A stretch of DNA of 64,000 bases from Sepiola atlantica (Eukaryota; Mollusca; Cephalopoda; Sepiida; Sepiolidae): positions 22,588,376-22,652,375 of the forward strand of contig OY744537.1 in assembly GCA_963556195.1 (NCBI GenBank), written 5' to 3'. Position 1 is the stretch's first letter. Each line of letters starts with the position of its first letter. Below the pieces are notes generated by a model. The model saw only the letters and a program-made list of their open reading frames with translations. It ran no database searches and was not told the DNA's origin. Below are positions 46,861 through 64,000 of this stretch, piece after piece. A program made the translations under genes and the position numbers.

Positions 46861-46947
46861 CCGATGATTAATTCTCAGAAGGAAGCCAGACCTAATAATG
46901 ACGGCGCCCTGCAAACCGACCAAGTACTCCTCCAGCCAGACAATCAG
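46861..46947 (+). other. exon-like 87-bp open segment
   Basis: Bounded by CAATTTCCAG on the left and CAG/GTATGA on the right, the segment is 29 codons long, open in one frame and phase-symmetric. It reads PMINSQKEARPN at the start and QTDQVLLQPDNQ at the end. I do not recognise it and see no partner exon, so it may be chance. Confidence 0.2.
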
Positions 46948-49215
46948 GTATGAAACCCCTATGTTAAAGAGGATGTAACGATCGTTTAGTCCAGAGAGCT
47001 ATTGGATACTGTGCTAGGACTAAAGAGCCCTTCCAGAAAAGTCCTCAAGACGCAGACACACCGTTGGATCACAAAGGAACTGGGCACTGATTGCAGTAAA
47101 TTAATTTAATGTACTGCTCGTATTTGTCTATATGTAAGTATCGGTAATACTGCGAGTATATCTTTTTGCGTGAATACGGACTCTTTTGGGTGTGACGTAG
47201 ATCGCTGTGTCTGCCCTTCTGTAGCATCCCTCTGGCAATGTATAATAAGGCCAAGAAGCACTGGCTCCTGGGAACAGAGCTACTCTTTTGAGTTTCCGTT
47301 GTAGAGAGCAACACCAGATTGGACAATACCACCCACTTCTACGTAGGTTTTGGAGTTTAACTACTAAGTGCTTAAGCTCAAAAAGATGCATCCAAAGGTA
47401 AGAGGTTACATTGGCCAAAACATTGATTATAATATCCAAGATGAGAATAGTAGTCTGAATAATACTATCTTGTTCATTAGTCAATAGGAAAACGATAAGA
47501 ACTTTCAAGTTGGTCTAGAAACCTCATTCAAAGCTAACTAAAAATAAGGCCTGTTGAATTGCTGGTGTTTATTTGAAGACGTCACATTTAGATCTACAAT
47601 TCAGCTTTTTTTGTGGGGGGGTCTGATTGAACTTGGTCTTTTAATCATTGGATATTTTTTATTCAACAACCTCCTAGAAAACTTTCCATCATATTTATCT
47701 TTATCATCCACCTAAGGAGTTCAAACTCAAGGAAAATTTGATTGCTCCATGGTCAGTTCCTTAGTATACTGGCCACCACTATGCCGACATCAAGGGGAAA
47801 GTTGTTTTAACGTCCTATATAAAGAGGTTGGTTTATGGCATATCAACCCTTTTGCCAAAATCCGGTCATTTTGGTAGAAGTTTTAGTTTCAAGTTCTTTA
47901 TATCTTCAAATACGTATTCAAGGTGTTTGGTTCGATTGTTTTGCAGAACATGATTCAGTTTTGCAAACGGGGAGAAAAAAAAGGGGGGAGGGGGTGATAA
48001 AAATAAAGGATGGCCAGCATTTGCCAGACAGAATTTTTACAGCTGGCTAGAAGCCTCACAACGGTTGATATGAGTTATCTTGGATGCTGGTGGGGTTTAA
48101 GGAAGCAAAAAAAAAAAAAAAAAACATCCAAACTAAAATTAGACAATAAAACAGACTTCCATCTTCTTCCAAGAAGGATCATTGTACATCTTTTTTTTTT
48201 TAAAAGGTTCTTAGTCAAATTACAGCAGTTCATCTTTAATGGATGTCCAACCTACTTTGGCTTCTGATTGCTACTCAATTCAGTTTCCGGGTTTTCTTTC
48301 AGAAGAATCAAATATTTTATCTGCCAATCTATCACACGCAGCATATTCAAAATCTACACGCACTATCTGGGTCTACTCATAATATAAAAATCAATTTGCC
48401 ATCTGAAAGGAATTGGACCTTCTCAGACTTAAACTTAATGAGTTTAGATGGTAGAATCTATTCTAAAAGTCATCAAAAATGATATTCAGTTTTTATTGTA
48501 TCATCACTGAAGGTCTCTTTTCTTATAATTTAATATTTGTTAGGCTACGATGACAAGTTCAATAATTATTTGAATGGTAGAATTCTCAGCAAAACCTAAA
48601 AAGAATTAAAAGCTTTTGTTAAAGAGCAATCACAAATTGGCTTTAGTTGTTCAAATGTCACAATTGTTGATAATTTTCCGAAGTTCAGAATCAAAAAAAC
48701 TTTGCCATCTTTCATTCTGATAACTAGCATGACTTAATGGTTTCTAAGATTTTCTATTGTCTACAGAAATTATTTTTTAATAGTCTTCATCGGAACAGTA
48801 GTGTTGTCATCCTTATCGGGACCTGAAGTGGCAACATTTGACTAAACATAAGCACACTATCACTTTAAAAATCCACAATATCAGATTTAGTCATAGTATA
48901 TAATATAAAAAAATACTTTTTTACAAATCAGCAGAGCTTAAGTAAAGATACATCATTGACATAATGGCTTTGTTGCTGTCAGGCTATGGTATAATTCTCT
49001 TCAGCCCTAGGAGGTCCACTCTTCTATGCTTTACCTTCCGAGAAGTGGATCACCCTACATTTTTACCGAATCTAGGAGGAGAGTGGTATACCATCTCAAA
49101 GCTGCATAATGATTCCTATTCCAACCAAAACTGCCAATGCAGAGTTTGGGAATAATTCAGATGTCAAAGAAAGAACACGGCAAAGTGGCCCATTTCACTC
49201 CAGTTAAATGATATT
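46948..49215. other. no gene recognised
   Basis: Moderately AT-rich. Contains a half-copy of the small foldback element (47,438-47,455) and several short open frames without recognisable content. The patchy composition suggests old transposon-derived sequence. Confidence 0.35.
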
Positions 49216-49545
49216 TATTTACTCCTTCGCTAGGAGTTAGGCACAAGGCCAGTTTTATCTTACTCCCACAAGTAAGATGTGACCCAAGATCGGGTCGAGC
49301 AAGTGGGGTTAAAAGCCAGCGCTCGAGAGGTGAGCACTCTGGCCATTTAAAAATTGCCTGGGCAGCCCCGTCGGCATTCCCCGGTAGGGGCGCCTAAGAC
49401 AGTAAGCAATAAACTTACTCCTCCCCAAAGAGGGGAGGCGAAGCCTGGGAGGGTGGACCTCCTAGAACTGCACAGGACAAGCGTGCAGTATCCATCGGAA
49501 CAGATACTACACTTTGATCTTAACCATATTATCTCGCCTTTTGGC
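49216..49545 (-). mobile_element. U2-headed SINE with rearranged head
   Basis: Full body in minus orientation, from TTTACTCCTTCGCTAGGAG (tail) to GTATCCATCGGAACAGATAC then TACACTTTGATCTTAACCA (head). A CTATGGGGT-region deletion before GTGCAGTATCCATCG shortens it. The U2 tip then appears in the opposite orientation (ATCTCGCCTTTTGGCTATT at 49,530-49,548). No clear target duplication was found. Confidence 0.8.
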
Positions 49546-49559
49546 TATTTGTAAAGCAT

Positions 49560-50115
49560 TAGTTTGATCATAATTTTTTTAAAGTCCAGAGCCTCAATCT
49601 TATATGGTATTAATCCTCATTTAAATGTTTAGAATTAGTTCACTTTTAGACAGATTGTTATTAAACTTGATGGTATGACTTCATTTGCACTAGTCGATTA
49701 ATAGTAGTTTTAATTTTTAACTCCGAAAGTCCCAAAACTGCCTCTTTGCATAATGCAATTATCAGATTCCCCAAGAGTTTTGAACTTTGCTCAGTTCAGG
49801 TTCATACCAAACAATTCCAGTGTCTTCTTTTTGTCTAAAGATCTGTTGGCTTCTTTATCACAGATGGTGTAATCCTCTCAAGTGAAGTCATCAATGTGAC
49901 CTGTAGCCAGTTCAAGGGGAAAGTGGTTTCCCCAAGGGTCCACATGGAACGAAATATATTGACGGCAGTATGTCTAAAACAAACCAAATGTTGTAATGTT
50001 CTGTGTATTCCTGTATTGTTTTAGGTAAATTATATCGGGTGCACCTCTTTCTCTGCAAACCAAACTGCCGATATAATCAGCATATGTATAAAAAATTTTT
50101 TAAAAAAAACACAAG
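49560..50115. other. intergenic, no gene recognised
   Basis: Downstream of the RPL11 poly(A) site; no recognisable features. Confidence 0.4.
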
Positions 50116-50138
50116 ACTAAAATTCACATAAAAGGGGC

Positions 50139-50144
50139 TTTATT
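50139..50144 (-). terminator. RPL11 poly(A) signal AATAAA
   Basis: The reverse complement of TTTATT gives AATAAA 25 nt after the stop codon, with a TTAGTCTTGTG GU-rich stretch downstream. This predicts cleavage near 50,115-50,125 and a very short 3' UTR, typical of ribosomal protein genes. Confidence 0.8.
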
Positions 50145-50168
50145 TCAGTTTTGAATTTGTTTTCAGTT

Positions 50169-62813
<12,645 letters not shown>

Positions 62814-62880
62814 TCTCGCTAAACCGGAAAGGCCGATCGGCGCAGTGACTGATGGGAAAAAAACGGAAATCGGTTTCCGT
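62814..62880 (-). promoter_or_regulatory. RPL11 core promoter and candidate 5' TOP start
   Basis: On the minus strand, CCTTTCC (62,832-62,826) lies 12 nt before the ATG and is the only pyrimidine run suited to a 5' TOP start, as expected for a ribosomal protein mRNA under growth-dependent translational control. Just upstream is an 18-bp near-palindrome ACGGAAACCGATTTCCGT (62,880-62,863), a plausible factor-binding site. No TATA box at the usual distance. The start site is inferred. Confidence 0.6.
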
Positions 62881-63042
62881 AGGTTTAGTTTCGAACTTTT
62901 ATTTCAAATAAAAAATATATATGATCACAAACTCTAATATATTACGAAATTAAATATTATTTTTATCGAATAACCAACTATTATAAAAGGAAAAAAATCA
63001 TAGACAATTTTTTATACGAACTTTGTTTTGTATTGTATTATC

Positions 63043-63060
63043 ATTACCATGGTAACCAAT
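63043..63060. promoter_or_regulatory. X-box-like palindrome plus CCAAT box
   Basis: ATTACCATGGTAACC resembles the RFX X-box half-site palindrome and overlaps AACCAATGAG, a good NF-Y CCAAT box, about 220 bp upstream of the RPL11 start. It could serve RPL11 or an unseen gene to the right; motif evidence only. Confidence 0.35.
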
Positions 63061-64000
63061 GAGAAGCTAACAGACAAGTCAGCTGGGATCGAAGTGTAAA
63101 TTATTTCGTCCTCGGTCAGGGGAGGAGAAATCCTTATCGACTGGGGAAGGTTTTATTTTGTGCAATCTAGAGTGCCCCTTGATGAGGAGCTGGATATCCT
63201 CCACGTAAAACCGACCTTGTGTCTCATTCAAGACTCGTCGAGAGACGGTAAAACAAGGGGCAACAATAACTGTCAAATCTCAAGTCGAAGCAAAGATAGA
63301 TAAAAAAAAAAAATTAAATTAAAAAAATACTGGACAAGCGTAGCCTGTTATTAATTTCAGTTAATCTGAAGAAAGTGTTGTGGGCGATCTACACCGAATG
63401 TTGTTAAAGCACAAATTTAGCAGCGAGCGAACAGAAAATCAACCTCAGGCCGTCTATTTTACCATGATTATAAAGATCAACGTGTAGTATGGGGAGTAAA
63501 TTTGTAGATTAACAGACACCTACCCCTATCCCCCAAAATAAGATTCTACTCTTTTTAGGCGATTACGTGTGAACATCCTGAAAAAATTGGTGGGAAGAAG
63601 AAAAAAAACAATTATTTTAGAAGTGGGAGATCTCAGCTGCTTCGTATATGAATTTAACGTATTTCCAGGCAATTCTAGCTTTTTAGTGCAGTTAGCCAAT
63701 TTTTTGTACCACTAACCTTAAGTCCGAGTAACAAGGTCGTAAAACTACGCGTAATCGTCTAAAAAATAGACCCCACCCCCCACAAAAAAACCGCACAGTA
63801 TTGATCTCCCATGACATTGCAAAAAGAAAAAAATGATAGCAAAAAGAAAATTTGGTTAACTGCTCTAAAACGTTAGAATGGCCCAGAATGCGGGATCATT
63901 TTATGCTAAATATATGAAACTGGTTCAACACTCTAGATTCTAAAATAATTGTTTGTTTTTTTATTGTTGTTTTCTTTCTTTCTGCCAAATTTTTTCAGTG
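63061..64000. other. upstream region of RPL11, no gene recognised
   Basis: AT-rich with one dispersed-repeat copy (63,665-63,790). A 65-codon minus-strand frame at 63,079-63,276 has no recognisable content. Confidence 0.4.

Overview
This is an AT-rich, intron- and repeat-laden eukaryotic window. The single host gene I can reconstruct completely is a metazoan-type RPL11 (ribosomal protein uL5). It lies on the minus strand, roughly 62.8 to 50.1 kb, with six exons and 179 codons. The U2-like sequences carry the AAAG spelling I associate with invertebrate U2, several non-LTR retrotransposon fragments have an invertebrate flavour, and neutral DNA is full of foldback elements. I infer an invertebrate metazoan; the phylum cannot be fixed from sequence alone.

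Layout. 1-5.6 kb: AT-rich intergenic DNA with one complete short retroposon whose head is the 5' end of U2 snRNA (16-bp target duplication), plus a pair of near-perfect palindromes. 5.6-13.9 kb: a run of different tandem arrays: a ~50-bp minisatellite that resembles the middle of the U2-headed SINE, three 378-bp head-to-tail SINE units, 33-bp repeats, about 6.5 copies of a ~322-bp satellite, G/T-rich repeats and a 35-bp minisatellite. 13.9-41.0 kb: a tandem segmental duplication. Each block has a multi-kilobase G-rich ~28-bp minisatellite (13.9-21.5 and 28.8-34.25 kb) followed by about 7 kb of flank with matching foldback elements, SINE relics and LINE fragments. The novel junction is visible at 28,767/28,768, where a LINE reverse-transcriptase ORF is cut and joined to the interior of the array. 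41-50 kb: LINE remnant, decayed inverted-repeat elements and another U2-headed SINE; no gene recognised.

50-64 kb: RPL11. Intron 4 is packed with 120-140 nt sequences on the transcribed strand that fold as two-hairpin H/ACA snoRNAs (H box, ACA box). There are two types, A and B, with the same 3' hairpin and different 5' hairpins: six A-like and two B copies in intron 4, and a third B copy in intron 2. They would be processed from the RPL11 pre-mRNA, so ribosomal-protein synthesis and rRNA-modification guides would be co-expressed. Intron 2 also carries, on the opposite strand, a 194-codon ORF that looks like part of a multicopy invertebrate family and a short cysteine-containing open segment.

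The most notable items are the U2-headed SINE family, with intact copies, tandem copies and a possible derived minisatellite; the expanded, modular H/ACA snoRNA cluster inside RPL11; and the tandem duplication of the G-rich array. Long ORFs inside the arrays are by-products of stop-free repeat units and are not called as genes.
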